A stretch of DNA of 64,000 nucleotides from Tanypteryx hageni (lineage: Eukaryota > Arthropoda > Insecta > Odonata > Petaluridae): the NCBI GenBank assembly GCA_028673005.1, contig CM054117.1, forward strand, positions 37,034,564 to 37,098,563, read 5' to 3'. Positions 37,672-48,266 of the stretch are shown here, piece after piece. The position numbers were made by a program, and so were the translations under genes. Numbering within the stretch: position 1 is the stretch's first letter; each line of letters starts with the position of its first letter. The notes under the pieces are model-generated. The model was not told the origin of the DNA, searched no databases, and saw only the letters and a list, made by a program, of their open reading frames with translations.

Positions 37672-38935
37672 CAGGGATGCACAAACCTTTTACATCCGCG
37701 GGTCGCATTATAGGTTTGCCCCGAGGCATAAAATTTTAAAATTAACAAACTTTGGAATTTTAGGATTCACTTTACTACTAGTCAGCATATATAAAAAAAT
37801 CTGATGTGGCCACCACATGACTTTCTCCATACCTGTAATATTTTTAAAAATTCAAAATAGGTTAAATAAATAAACCGTAGCCTTCTGATAGTGGATATGG
37901 CCCCAAAGCTCCAACAATCTCTATTATAACACACAAGGTGACGTGACCTTTGCCAAACGCAGTTAGTTTTCAAAACCTTCTGTGGAGGGTGTGGAGTAAC
38001 AGTGGTGTGCTGCAGCCTGGCGGAACGGCTTATAACTAAATGTAAAAGTAGTGTTCAGCTTATCTTTATTATAATACACAAAGTGAAACGTTTTGTTTAC
38101 AGCTGGTATGGTTACTAATAACAGTACAGTAATGTTAGTGAATAAACTTTCATAAATGGTTCGTTTAACAATTTACACATTGAAGATTCACTTATGTATC
38201 GGTAAGAATTAAAATCACAAGTCTTTTAATAAATCGAAAAGTAAAGAAAGCTTCAATGCTTACAAAATGCTACATTAATTTCAGGTAGTATTTAAACGAA
38301 AGTCTTACGTTATAATATTAAATGAAATTAATATAGATGGTGTATACGTAGAAGTTTCATTTGATTATCTGTAATTATGATATTTAATTTCGATTTTATT
38401 CCGATTAAAGTTACAATACATTCAAGTTCAATGAATCTGAAAGAGAACATTATGATTTAACTCGAGAACCGAATGTACGATTATTTAACGTAAATAAGAG
38501 GCACGTAGTGCGGGTTATGATTGGAAAATGTAAGAGAGAATGAGTGATTGATTAATGTGATTATTAATTAAATTAATTATTGGAAGTCATTACTGGTTCT
38601 ATGGCTCGAATCATTCACTTTCTCCCACGTATAAGAATTGACATGTCAAATGATCCAGCAATTCCTTTTAACATGCATCACAGACAATTCGCGACAATAT
38701 AAAGTTGCAATATATTGTTTCAATCTTCTTCGTCTATAGGGTCAACACCGTGGTATTCTTTTAATTCGCCTGACAGTTTTTCTAGAACTTTTTCCTTCAG
38801 TTCTAGTGAAATTTCGTTTTAGCACAAAGAAAGCTTTCGAATATGTTCAACTTATGTCGTAAAATTCTCCGCAAATCGCAAGGACATCGACGGCAGGCCA
38901 CATGTGACCCGAGGGCCGTACTTTGTGCATCCCTG
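37672..38935. mobile_element. Non-autonomous hAT element, 1.26 kb
   Basis: The ends are perfect 14-bp inverted repeats (CAGGGATGCACAAA at the left, its complement at the right). They are flanked by 8-bp duplications differing at one base: GTCTAAAA at 37664-37671 and GTATAAAA at 38936-38943. CGGGTCGC and GTGACCCGAGGG blocks lie just inside the ends. The interior is AT-rich and lacks a transposase. Near the right end, on the minus strand (about 38823-38725), a short frame ending in GVDPIDEED could be a vestige of a lost C-terminal coding region. Internal 37793-37830 resembles 32221-32258. Confidence 0.88.
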
Positions 38936-38960
38936 GTATAAAACATTGATGCCAAAACAA

Positions 38961-39017
38961 CGGCCCGTGGGTCACATCAGATCCGTCGGGTGTTTTTATC
39001 CGGTCCAACATGAGTTC
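38961..39017. mobile_element. hAT end fragment
   Basis: The GGCCCGTGGGTCACATC run followed by a CGTCGGGTGTTTTTATCCGG run matches the subterminal style of SPIN/Charlie-like hAT elements as I recall them. No matching opposite end was found, so this is probably a truncated copy. Confidence 0.4.
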
Positions 39018-39487
39018 ACCAATTAAATGACACGATGTAATAAAAAACGGAAATAGGAAACTATAAAACGATATATTTCGTCCATAACTATAATTCTACA
39101 TTAAATAAATTATTAGTTTATAACAAATGAGGTAATATTGATCCCCAACTTAACACTTTAGTTTTCTTCAATTATTCTTCAACGGAATTTTAGACTGCGA
39201 TTGGGTATGTAAGTGGATTATGTGAAAAGTTTAGGCACCACAAGTAAAATATAACAAAGTAAGCGCGTTTTATGACAATTTCATCTAAAAAGATAGCTAA
39301 TTACAACAATTTAAATAGTGTAAAATAAACACGCGATGTAGATAGGTAACTGAAACATTGTTCCAAACCTGTTCTTTTTGTTTTGACAGCACAAGATTTA
39401 CACAGCTGCAAAATCTGAAACGGAGATTTACTAGAGAAAATAATTCTCGTTTCAAAGAATTTACTTTCTTCAAGCAACCGTTTACGA
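39018..39487. other. Unannotated AT-rich sequence
   Basis: Nothing recognised between two hAT end fragments. Confidence 0.5.
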
Positions 39488-39560
39488 CAGGGGTCGGCAA
39501 CCTGCGGCTCCGAAGTAGATATTTGTGGCTCTTAAGAAGTTAGTACAAGGAGCCACTGTG
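39488..39560 (+). mobile_element. Solo hAT left end
   Basis: Begins CAGGGGTCGGCAACCTGCGG, followed by CTC and GTGGCTC, the typical hAT inverted-repeat end pattern. I did not find the expected partner (GGTTGCCGACCCCTG-like) downstream, so it is likely a truncated remnant. Confidence 0.45.
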
Positions 39561-40187
39561 GGGTTCTCAAGCATTTTGGAATGAGCCAACAAGAAGTCCA
39601 AACCAGGACTAATTCAGGCTGATTTCCCAAAGTTGACTACCCGAATTGATTACTTATATTAACAGTAAATGTTTCAGTGTGTGTTAGTCATTCCAAGGAA
39701 TTTTCATACCATAAATACCACTTGTAGTTCATACTTTATCAATGATAGAGAAAAATTGGAAAACAAATTAATAGAGCGTTATCAGGTTTAAAATACTAAA
39801 AACAATGTCAAAATCTCTTTCTGAGATTATATTTTGCATGTATTTTTTAATAAACGAATTAAATAAATGTTGCTGTTTATACGCTAATATGTATGGATCA
39901 ACTGTCCATTGCTGAAGAGTAGTCGAGCGAAAAAGAAAATAACCCATTTGTTCACTCGACTAAGCTCAATCCGAATTCGGTAATAAACGTCTCCATGGCA
40001 ACAATCAGATAAAATGCTATTTAAAACGCAAAAACCTAACTTAACTTAAGAAAATACGATCAACTGTCAAAATTCAGCGATAGGAATTAAAATCTAAATT
40101 CTTTTCCCTTAGAACAGTAATTACCTCGCTCCGATATCAGAATTTAAAGATATTTTAATGTATTAAAGAAAACATCTCTGCACGACG
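39561..40187. other. Unannotated AT-rich sequence
   Basis: I see no gene or complete element between the solo hAT end and the autonomous hAT. Confidence 0.5.
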
Positions 40188-40408
40188 GATTAGAGCAGGG
40201 TTTCCCAAACTTTTTCTGCAATGGAACACTTCGCAAACCTGGGAAGTTTAACGGAACACTTAGCTTATTTTTTAGGTTGGGTAATTCTACTTGTAAAAAT
40301 TAAAAAAAAAAACATTTTATTAAAACAAATTATTTATTTGGTAATTATTTTTAAATATAAAACTATAATAATACAATATAAACCTAAAAATATGAATAAA
40401 TAAAGCAA

Positions 40409-42349
40409 TTAATGACTTTTATGATTTTGAATTCTTGAATTGCATATCTTCTTGATATCAGGCACAATATTGGTAAGTTGTATTCTAATATCTGGTGTGG
40501 CGTCGAGCCTGTTCCTGCACTTTGACTTCGTTGCAGCATAATAAGAAAATCCCGCTTCGCATGAATAGGTTGTAGAAAATGGAAGTAAAACAATAATAGC
40601 TTGTTTTGATAAATTGGGGTACTCTTCTGACAATCTCGCCCAGAAATCATTCAAAGGTTGATCTTTGTATTTTTGTTTCAAATCAGAGTCACTAATTAAA
40701 TCAATTAGATTTTCATAGTCACTTGCGTTTAAGCCTACTGGTTTAGCTGTCACGGAAAATGGATACCGAACCCAGGAATCGTCCTTGGTAGTTTTCGGAA
40801 AATATTGCAAAAGAGTTGATTTTAAGTTAAGTAGGTGCTCTAAAAATGCCTTGGAAACTTCGTAATCTACTTTAAAATTTAATTCATTCAAACATTCATG
40901 TAAGGCAGGAAAACAATCAAAATTATTAGATTCAACCGATGAAATCCAAAATTGTATTTTTTTATCAAAAGATGCAATTTTATCTCTTGTATTAAAAACT
41001 GTAATACTTTTTCCTTGTAATGATAAGTTAACTTCATTACACTTGGTAAAAATATCTGCCAGATATGCAAGTTTTATCAACCATGAAGGATTTTTTAAAA
41101 CTTCAACAAAATTTTGTACTTGTACTGAATTATTTTGTGCCTTCAAGAAGACCAATACCTCACTTCGAAGTTCATAAAGTCTTAATAGTGCCTTCCCTCT
41201 GGATAGCCATCTCACTTCAGTATGTAATAAAAGTGCTTTGTGACCACTACCCATTTCATAGCACAAAATTTTAAATAATCTGGATTGAAGTGGTCTAGAT
41301 TTTACATAGTTAATCACTTGCACGGCTTCATCCATAACATTTTTTAAATTTGTGGAAATTTTTTTAGTCACCAGTGCTTGCCTATGCAAAATACAATGAC
41401 TGCTGGTGGCTCTTGTAGCTACTTTCTGGATGCGTGATACAACACCTTTCATCTTTCCTACCATTGCTCGAGCACCATCTGTACAAATATCAATACACTT
41501 CTCCCAACCTATCTCTTGATTTGTAATGTAATCATTAATACGGTTAAATATATCTTCTCCTGTAGTTTGTTCATGTAAATATCCACACATGAGTAAATCT
41601 TCTTCAAAACTTTTATCATATGGGTAACGAACAAATACTAGTAGTACAGCTAGTCCTGCGACATCTGTAGATTCATCCATTTGCAATGCATATTCACTGC
41701 AAAGTCCAAGACGACGAATTAACTCCTTCTCTATGCTAGTAGAAAGATCTTTAATCCGTCGTGAAACAGTATTATTTGATATTTGTATTGCATCTATTTT
41801 TTCAGCAGCCTGTTCGTTAAGAACAATTGACACCATGTCTTTCGCACATGGCTTAATGAGTGTCTCTCCAATCGTATGAGCTTCACCATTAAGTGCAATG
41901 CGATAGCTCACGCGATAAGATGCCTCTGTTGCATTTTCATTTTCAGTTTTAGCCATTGTAATCATTTGAAGTTTGGACTTTTCTAGTGAGTCACGTCGTC
42001 TCTTAAAAAATTCCATGTCTTTTCCTTTATAATAACTGTGTATCGTTCCGAAGTGACTGCGGAGTTTTGCTGGAGCCAAAGAACTGTTTGCGAGTATTTT
42101 ATGACATAAAACACACATTGCATCAGGAGCATCCGAATTGCCAATACACGTAAATCCCAAGTTTAAATAACTTTCATCGTACTTCCGTTTTGGTCTGTTC
42201 ATAGATGACACTTGTTCTTTAATATTAGATTTTGAAGAAACCACGGGTTTTCGATCATTTTCTTCTTCAATGAAAGACGTATTGGATGTATCAGTAGAAG
42301 TTCTTGGCCTTCCTTTTGTCGAAGTTCCAGTTTTTAACCAAAAATCCAT
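40409..42349 (-). CDS. hAT-family transposase with N-terminal BED zinc finger (ZBED5/SCAND3-like)
   Basis: The enzyme is expected to bind the element's ends in the nucleus and cut and re-insert the DNA. The uninterrupted frame reaches 42403 (664 codons; residue numbers here refer to that frame). I prefer the Met at residue 19 (MDFWLKTGTS, 646 residues), because related proteins begin in this way and a plausible 5' intron (42459-42377) would remove the upstream Met. A BED-type finger has Cys97, Cys100, His118 and His122. The RNase H-like core shows the catalytic acids Asp243 (QMDEST), Asp309 (CTDGARAMVG) and Glu616 (SCEAGFS), with the conserved Trp of EVRWLSRGK near 399. The C-terminal dimerisation region around 585-650 (NLSKQAIIVLLPFSTTYSCEAGFSYY is split by that Glu) is complete. 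The length fits the family. No stop or frameshift is seen. Whether it is expressed is unknown. Confidence 0.95.
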   Translation of the reverse strand: MDFWLKTGTSTKGRPRTSTDTSNTSFIEEENDRKPVVSSKSNIKEQVSSMNRPKRKYDESYLNLGFTCIGNSDAPDAMCVLCHKILANSSLAPAKLRSHFGTIHSYYKGKDMEFFKRRRDSLEKSKLQMITMAKTENENATEASYRVSYRIALNGEAHTIGETLIKPCAKDMVSIVLNEQAAEKIDAIQISNNTVSRRIKDLSTSIEKELIRRLGLCSEYALQMDESTDVAGLAVLLVFVRYPYDKSFEEDLLMCGYLHEQTTGEDIFNRINDYITNQEIGWEKCIDICTDGARAMVGKMKGVVSRIQKVATRATSSHCILHRQALVTKKISTNLKNVMDEAVQVINYVKSRPLQSRLFKILCYEMGSGHKALLLHTEVRWLSRGKALLRLYELRSEVLVFLKAQNNSVQVQNFVEVLKNPSWLIKLAYLADIFTKCNEVNLSLQGKSITVFNTRDKIASFDKKIQFWISSVESNNFDCFPALHECLNELNFKVDYEVSKAFLEHLLNLKSTLLQYFPKTTKDDSWVRYPFSVTAKPVGLNASDYENLIDLISDSDLKQKYKDQPLNDFWARLSEEYPNLSKQAIIVLLPFSTTYSCEAGFSYYAATKSKCRNRLDATPDIRIQLTNIVPDIKKICNSRIQNHKSH

Positions 42350-42376
42350 GGGTAGTTTTTGAATAATATTTAAATA

Positions 42377-42459
42377 CTGTAATAAGGACAAATTTATCAA
42401 CAAAAAATTTCAGTTCAAAGTCGATCAAATTTTAAGGTTAAAAAACAACACGGACTTAC
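42377..42459 (-). other. Possible intron in the transposase 5' untranslated region
   Basis: On the minus strand a consensus donor GTAAGT starts at 42459. A pyrimidine-containing acceptor, CCTTATTACAG, ends at 42377, leaving about 27 nt of leader before the preferred Met. Splicing would remove the upstream in-frame Met at 42403. It is a prediction from splice-site motifs only. Confidence 0.35.
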
Positions 42460-42981
42460 TTATGAAATTTCCCGCAGACCTTTCCCTCCCGAATTTATAC
42501 ACTGATGCCGAAGACTGTCTTTTGATGAAGAGTGGAGGAGAGCTGTGATTTCATTTTTAAGACATTTCCAAATATACAAAGATGGAAAGTGCTCTTCATT
42601 TCTACTAAAATGTCCAAGATTAGATGTGTGTTTGTTAGTAGTTCAACCGGCAGCCTAGGGAGAGCAGCACTGAGTTACGATGGTAACTTATAACTCGTGG
42701 AAACGCGCGAGTGGTTGGTACGAAGGTCCGTACATTGGTAGTGGGAACGGGGCATTATTTACACAGCGCCACTTTCGCTTAAAACACCCACACACGCGCA
42801 CACATACATAAAGGCAGGAAATTTAAAATTACTTTTCATTTATTAGTTGAAGTAGATAGTAGAAGATATTTAAATATATTGTAGTGCATAAAACCTTTCC
42901 ATATTGTCGCGGAACACCTATTCAGGTTCAGCGGAACACCGGTGTTCCGCGGAACATAGTTTGGGAACCCCGGGATTAGAG

Positions 42982-43344
42982 ATTTCTTATGCAAAACAAA
43001 TGGGGAGAAAAGTTTCTGGAATCGAACCCGGGACTTCAATCTTCGCCAAATAAAATATAACCCAGAGTTGGGCCCTGGCAGCACGAGCCTCATACCAAGT
43101 TTCATGAAAATCGGTCAATTGGTGCAAAAGTTGTTAATATGGGGGACACACACACACAGACAGGACCATTTCATAAGGCATCCTTTGGAAACCAGCCTAA
43201 AAAGGACAATTTGCTCGTAAAATCCTGGTAATTCGACAGACAGAGATTTTGTGGACATCACGCGTACTACATTCATAGGCAAATCTAGGCATGTCGTGGG
43301 GTAGCTGTTACGTTTAGTGAGTCTCGTGCAATCACAGTGTAAGC
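42982..43344. other. Transposon-derived fragments between the hAT and the mariner
   Basis: On the minus strand, GGTTCGATTCC (a perfect B-box match at about 43028-43018) lies in TCCCGGGTTCGATTCC, with no A box at the right distance. At 43094-43135 a TTTCATGAAAATC motif resembles 15628-15685, followed by ACACACAC and GACAG. These look like remnants of retroposons; none is complete. Confidence 0.35.
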
Positions 43345-43885
43345 ATGTCCGCTTCGTTTTCGGATTGCATAATTTTTGAGCAACGTGCTGTCATTCGATT
43401 TTTGTGGTCAGAGGGGGTAAAACCCTCAGAAATTCACAGAATAATATTAGCACAATATGGAGTCAACTGAATTACGCAAAAGGAATGTGTACCAATGGAT
43501 GGAAAGGTTCAAAAGTGGCAGAACAGGTGTCGTCGATGAAGACCGCTCGGGCCGTTCAACCACTTCACCAACGGCGAACAATGTTGATCGAGTTAATGCT
43601 CTGGTTCAAGAGGACAGACGGATTACTGTCACTGATATAGCTAACTAGTTGGACATTAGCAGTGGATCTGCATATTCCATCATGCACGACTACCTCGGGT
43701 ATCACAAAATATATGCAAGGTGGGTGTCAAAGGACGCGGTGCCTACGTGGCTTCGAGCGCAACCAAAAACATTTTTCGCAGATGGCTTCAGGAAGCTCGT
43801 GGACCGAAGTAACAAATGTGTGGAGAAGCTAGGAGATTAGGCCGAAAAATGAAATTACATTTGTTTTTGTTTACATTTTTTGTAG
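43345..43885 (+). pseudogene. Internally deleted mariner transposase remnant
   Basis: Reading from the ATG at 43345, the first part matches the N-terminal helix-turn-helix region of mariner transposases (EQRAVIRFLWSEG, then EIHRIILAQYG). A TGA interrupts at about 43468 and a one-base frameshift follows near 43485. The next frame continues with VYQWMERFKSGRTG, ALVQEDRRITVTDIA, an in-frame TAG at 43646-43648, then LDISSGSAYSIMHDYLGYHKI and ARWVSK. The sequence then jumps directly to the C-terminal TWLRAQPKTFFADG, KLVDRSNKCVEKLGD and ends at TAG 43883-43885, with two more stops before that. About 180 codons remain of a usual 340-350, so the whole catalytic DD(D/E) domain is missing. The protein cannot be active. 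The copy may be a MITE-like derivative. Its terminal repeats were not delimited. Confidence 0.9.
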
Positions 43886-46800
43886 AGCAAATAAAAAATA
43901 AATTGCCCTTACTTTTTTAATTACTGTATATAGTAGTTAAGAGGACTACGTACGGGCTAGTGCCTACGAAATTCGTGCCTGCGGTCACGCCATTTGTTCA
44001 TCTTTAAGGCCGCCAAATTACTGCACTAAAATGTTCCTAAAGGTTTACTTGGTCGATCGCACCTTCTATTATGATCTTCCACTGTCATAGAGAAAAACTA
44101 ACCTCGACATCACTCAATTTTACAATCGCTTTATGGAATCTTAACATCGTTGCCACGTCTATTGATGTAGGCTGTGGTTTCAAATATACTTATAATATAC
44201 GATCGGCCAAAAGAGCAAACTTTTTGTTTCAATGGGTGATGCAACGCAGACCCTGTGCGAACTCCAATTTAAATTGGAGAAATTAAAATTATAAATAGTA
44301 GATATAAAACAACTGCAAGACTTTCTGCACCAAACGAAACCAAACGAATGAATATAAACCAATTCTTTGAATAAATTACAACGCACAGCGACGTGGAAAT
44401 AAATTTGAATGAAAACTATCGAACGATCCAGCTATCAAAATCGAAATCTTAAAACTTCGCGATAGTGAATTTAAAACGTAAAAATCACCGATAATTACTT
44501 GATTGCGACTAACAAAACATCGAATATTACACCGAACTCCGGCTAAAAAATCAAGAAACTTAAAATAACCCGGCCGTCAACTGCGATGAAAAATGGTTAA
44601 CTTGCTCTGTGATATCGCAAATAAATCTAAAACTACCTCGACTTGCATAACCAACCGCAAATCTTTCCCTTCTCGGAGCGATAGGGAGAACGTGAATGGC
44701 TAGTCTCCAGGTGATAAACACGGAACGTGATCCACGCTCCCAGAGTAAATATTCAATGTTGCAACAGCAGAGAGAGATTGAGAGGGGAAGGAAGAGGAAG
44801 AGATGTTAAGGCTACTTCTACGTCGGCACAGAGAGTTAGCAAGTCGGTTCGAACTCCCTGCCATCCCTCCCCCTCCAACCCCCCTCTGCCTCCCGTCTTC
44901 CTCGCACCCTCGGGGGTACGCAATTAGAAGAGCGAATTTAATAACGCGAGGGAGGGCAGGAATAGCGAAGAACGGAAGTTAAGAGTAGACGAGAGAGAGA
45001 GAGAGAGAGAGAGAAGAGAGTGAGGCGTAAAAGGAAAGGGGAGTAGCACCTTGGGGAGAAAGGGATTCGAGTTGAGGGATATTACGCAGAAGGGGTCTCT
45101 CTACCCTTAGCGTTGTGATCACCCTTGGAAGAAAGGAGCGAAAGAAGTTATTTACGAATATGCGATGGAATAATAAAAACAGAGACTGTGAATTTGGTTA
45201 GACGGAAACTTATGCGCAGAATGGAATTCTTTAATATCGTGTATGCAACTTACTTTTTTCATGCAATACTCAAAGACAGTCTGCGCGTATTCACGCAAAC
45301 ACGTGACAAAACATTTAGCAAAATTCACAATAATGGTAGGATAAAACTAAAACTAATGACATCCGTTAGAAGATTAAACTAAAATTTAAATGTGCATATC
45401 CTTGAACTAATAAGAGCCGCTAGTTACCTTAAAGTAAAAAATTAAATATAGCATATATTAAAAGTAAGAATCTAAAACTGCTGCTTGATAATAATGAAAC
45501 GTTGTATTAGTTGAATGCGCCTGTAAAATAATTTTAATTTTGCTTCTTAAAAACATTTTCCTTTGTACTTGGATCTCGTCCTTATAAGCAAATTAAATAA
45601 AAGAAGGCTAAAGAAAATACGCAATATTATGAAGACCACTTAAACTTTCATTTCTATTGCCGCGCAGCAAGCTTATAAGAGAAAACATAAGGGAAACTTT
45701 TTATACAAGGGAGTCACGCCGCTTAATGAAATTGGTCCCGCTTTAGGTCGGAGCGACGTGTTCCAAAAACCTTTCATATTTTCATTTGTTTCTTTTTGGT
45801 CCGCTCTCCGAACCGTAATTGAATCAGAGAAAAGTTAACATTTACAACCATTGCAACTACCGTGAATGGATAAGTACCAAAATTACCTCATTTCATTCGG
45901 AACTGTAATTCTGACCTGCCTTTCACACCTTGTAGCATATATATGACGTCATAACGTAATTTAAATGCTTCCCTAGCTAAGATAATACATTAATTTATCT
46001 TCCATATTTCATCCAACTCTGCTTTAACTAGAGCAAATGGTGGAAAAAGAATTCCGGATAAGGGAGGGAAAACAAAAAAATCAGAGTTCAAAAAAGGATA
46101 AGAAGAAAAACGTATCTCGTCCTATGGACTTGATCCGCAAGAAAGATTGATAAATACATTGGTTCGGCACCGCGGATAGAATTCTTTGAGAAATCAAACA
46201 CCCAAAGGCTACAAAATAAGATTTTCGCAATTGGGCAAGTAACATTGCGGGACGAATTTTGTAGAGGGATTGAGTAAACAGCAGATGCTCTCGAGGCTTC
46301 CTACGGCTGCTGAAAATGAAGGTCGAAAATTATCCCATTCCAACGCCCTGGGGAAATAAAACTCAAAATAAAAGGCAATTTGGCATTGTACGGAAGAAAA
46401 GCGCGAAATGTGTTAAAAGGATTCCGTTAATATGATGGCATTAAAATTACGGAAGCTTTACTTCGAAAAATATGACGCAACTTCTTTATGGTTCCACTTA
46501 ACAGCTACCATTGCGCAATACTATGAATTAGAGAAATGAAAAGAAAATGTAGACGCTGGCTACTGGAAAAAAATACACAAAAGCGCTGTCTCAAACTGAA
46601 CAAAATTGTCAACATTTTACGTAGATGATAATGTTACACGAATAAACTTTCCGTCTAGATCGACATTTCCGCTACTTATAACTTGATACGAATGTAAATC
46701 AAAGCATGGATGCGACCGATTCGTAAAACGGAGGGCCGATTTCCACCGACTGCAACATTCCAAACCATCCCCTCCAAAAACCCGGAACGCTTTACATTAC

Positions 46801-46909
46801 CAATCCAGCCTCCGGAGCCGAAGAAACAAATAGAAAAATCACGCGACAGAAGTGTAGGACGAGCGACCGAGGGCGCCAAAAGAGTTGGGATTCCAAATTA
46901 AAGGGACAG
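43886..46909. other. Unannotated sequence
   Basis: AT-rich, with a GA-rich patch at 44765-45150 that includes a (GA)n run at 44991-45014. No recognised gene or element. The short frames have no domain. Confidence 0.5.
44991..45014. repeat. (GA)n microsatellite
   Basis: An uninterrupted GA run of about 24 bp within a GA-rich patch. Confidence 0.95.
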
Positions 46910-48070
46910 GAAAATGCGGTCATGTTGCACCGAAATGGCACCGGTGATTGGTGGCGGAGAGGTGGGGGAGGGAATAGGGGGGGAGAGGAGTCCAGAATGA
47001 GACATGGGATGCAATTGGAAATTGGGATGGGAGGGAGAGAGAGGGAGGGAGGAGAATGAGAAGCGGAGTAATAGAGATCGGGTTCAGAAAGAGAGGGGGA
47101 GGAATAGGGAGGGGCGCGGAGCGAGAGGAATACGTGCATTGGGTGAGATATTGGGAGTTAGAGGAAGGGGAATCAGATTTTGGACGACCCAGACCACCGA
47201 CGGAATTAACACTTGTCACACATCGAACGAATCGAACGTGTGTAGGTAGAAGGAGAAGGGGGAAACCCTTTGGAGAGAAGGGGGCGGCGGAGAGGGCGAG
47301 AAGGTATGATGGGGGAGGGAGGAGGGTTACACGAGAGAAGGATAGGCAGAAGCTTTGGAATGTTGTCGGTCGACGGGGTGTAACAAGACAGAATGACGGA
47401 GTGGGGTATGTAGGTGAGTAAAATTTGACGTTCAAGCGAGAATCGTAAGATTGGAGGGAGCAGATAGCGATTTCAAACAATTAAGAAGCGTAAAATAAAA
47501 GTCGACTTAGAGAAGTAGAAAAATTCTGAACTTGACCAGGGAATCAAACTTTTTCTCCTCAAAGTTGACATTTATGTTGACGCCATCGGCGCTCGTGCAT
47601 AATAAATCGATTTCCCAACATTCCATCCCGTGAAACAAAAGAAAGATAAGTATACATAAGGACAGGGTGGCAATGTCGAGATTAGAATTGGCGGCGAAGA
47701 TGAGAGGGAGAGGATACCGCGGAATGAAGAAAAATGAAAACGGGATGGGGAGCCAAGGGAGGAATTTGGCGAAAGAAAAAAAGAGTGATGAGATAGAGAA
47801 AAGGAAGCGTGCAATTTACGGTTAAGAGCCGGAAAGGGAAAAAGTAGGGAGAAAAGTGATGAGAGGGAGACTCTCGGCAGAAAAAAACGTGAGGTGAATG
47901 AGGAGGGCGGAGGGAGGGAGGAGGAGGGGAGGATGGAGAAATAAAAACGGGACGTACAAAAGCGGCGGTGGAAGTTTAGAGAGAGAGAGAGAGACGGCAA
48001 ATTGGGAGAGAAGCAGTAGCAGGAGTAGAAGAAGGACGAAGGCGTTAGGGAAAGAATCTTGATGAGTGAG
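46910..48070 (+). repeat. Two purine-rich (GA) blocks
   Basis: The top strand is strongly A/G biased at about 46910-47410 and again at about 47640-48070. The long minus-strand frames here (186 codons at 46920-47480, 224 codons at 47572-48246) are Ser/Leu/Pro/Phe-rich with no recognisable domain. Their openness follows from the scarcity of stop codons in CT-rich sequence. Confidence 0.65.
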
Positions 48071-48266
48071 GGAAAATTTTTGATTTGGTTTTCGGAAGTA
48101 GACCTGCAAACAGTTCTTTTTGGAATTCTGGGAACGACTGGGCCGTTTGTAAGACTTCGACCAATGAAGATTAGCTTAGGAAGGATTTTTGATGAAAACA
48201 GTTCCAACGAAGATGGATTTAAATTGCGAACGTTTAGCAATCGCATTCGGCACTGAACTCTATATT

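Larger units (their letters stand above)
40196..42973 (-). mobile_element. Complete autonomous hAT transposon (ZBED5-like)
   Basis: A 2,778-bp DNA transposon. The left end reads CAGGGTTTCCCAAAC and the right end GTTTGGGAACCCCGG, inverted repeats matching at 13 of 15 positions. A perfect 8-bp target duplication, GATTAGAG, occupies 40188-40195 and 42974-42981. Subterminal GGAACAC repeats lie at both ends. It carries one uninterrupted transposase gene on the minus strand. Intact ends, a perfect duplication and an open gene suggest a young, possibly still active, copy. It could also be the source of enzyme for nearby non-autonomous hAT elements, although their ends differ from its own. Confidence 0.95.

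Noticed and set aside
43018..43028. A tRNA gene or complete SINE suggested by a B box on the minus strand
   Set aside because: No A box at the required spacing and no acceptor-stem pairing; kept only as a fragment.
47572..48246. A 224-codon minus-strand open frame as a host gene
   Set aside because: It is Ser/Leu/Phe/Pro low complexity arising from the complement of a GA-rich block.
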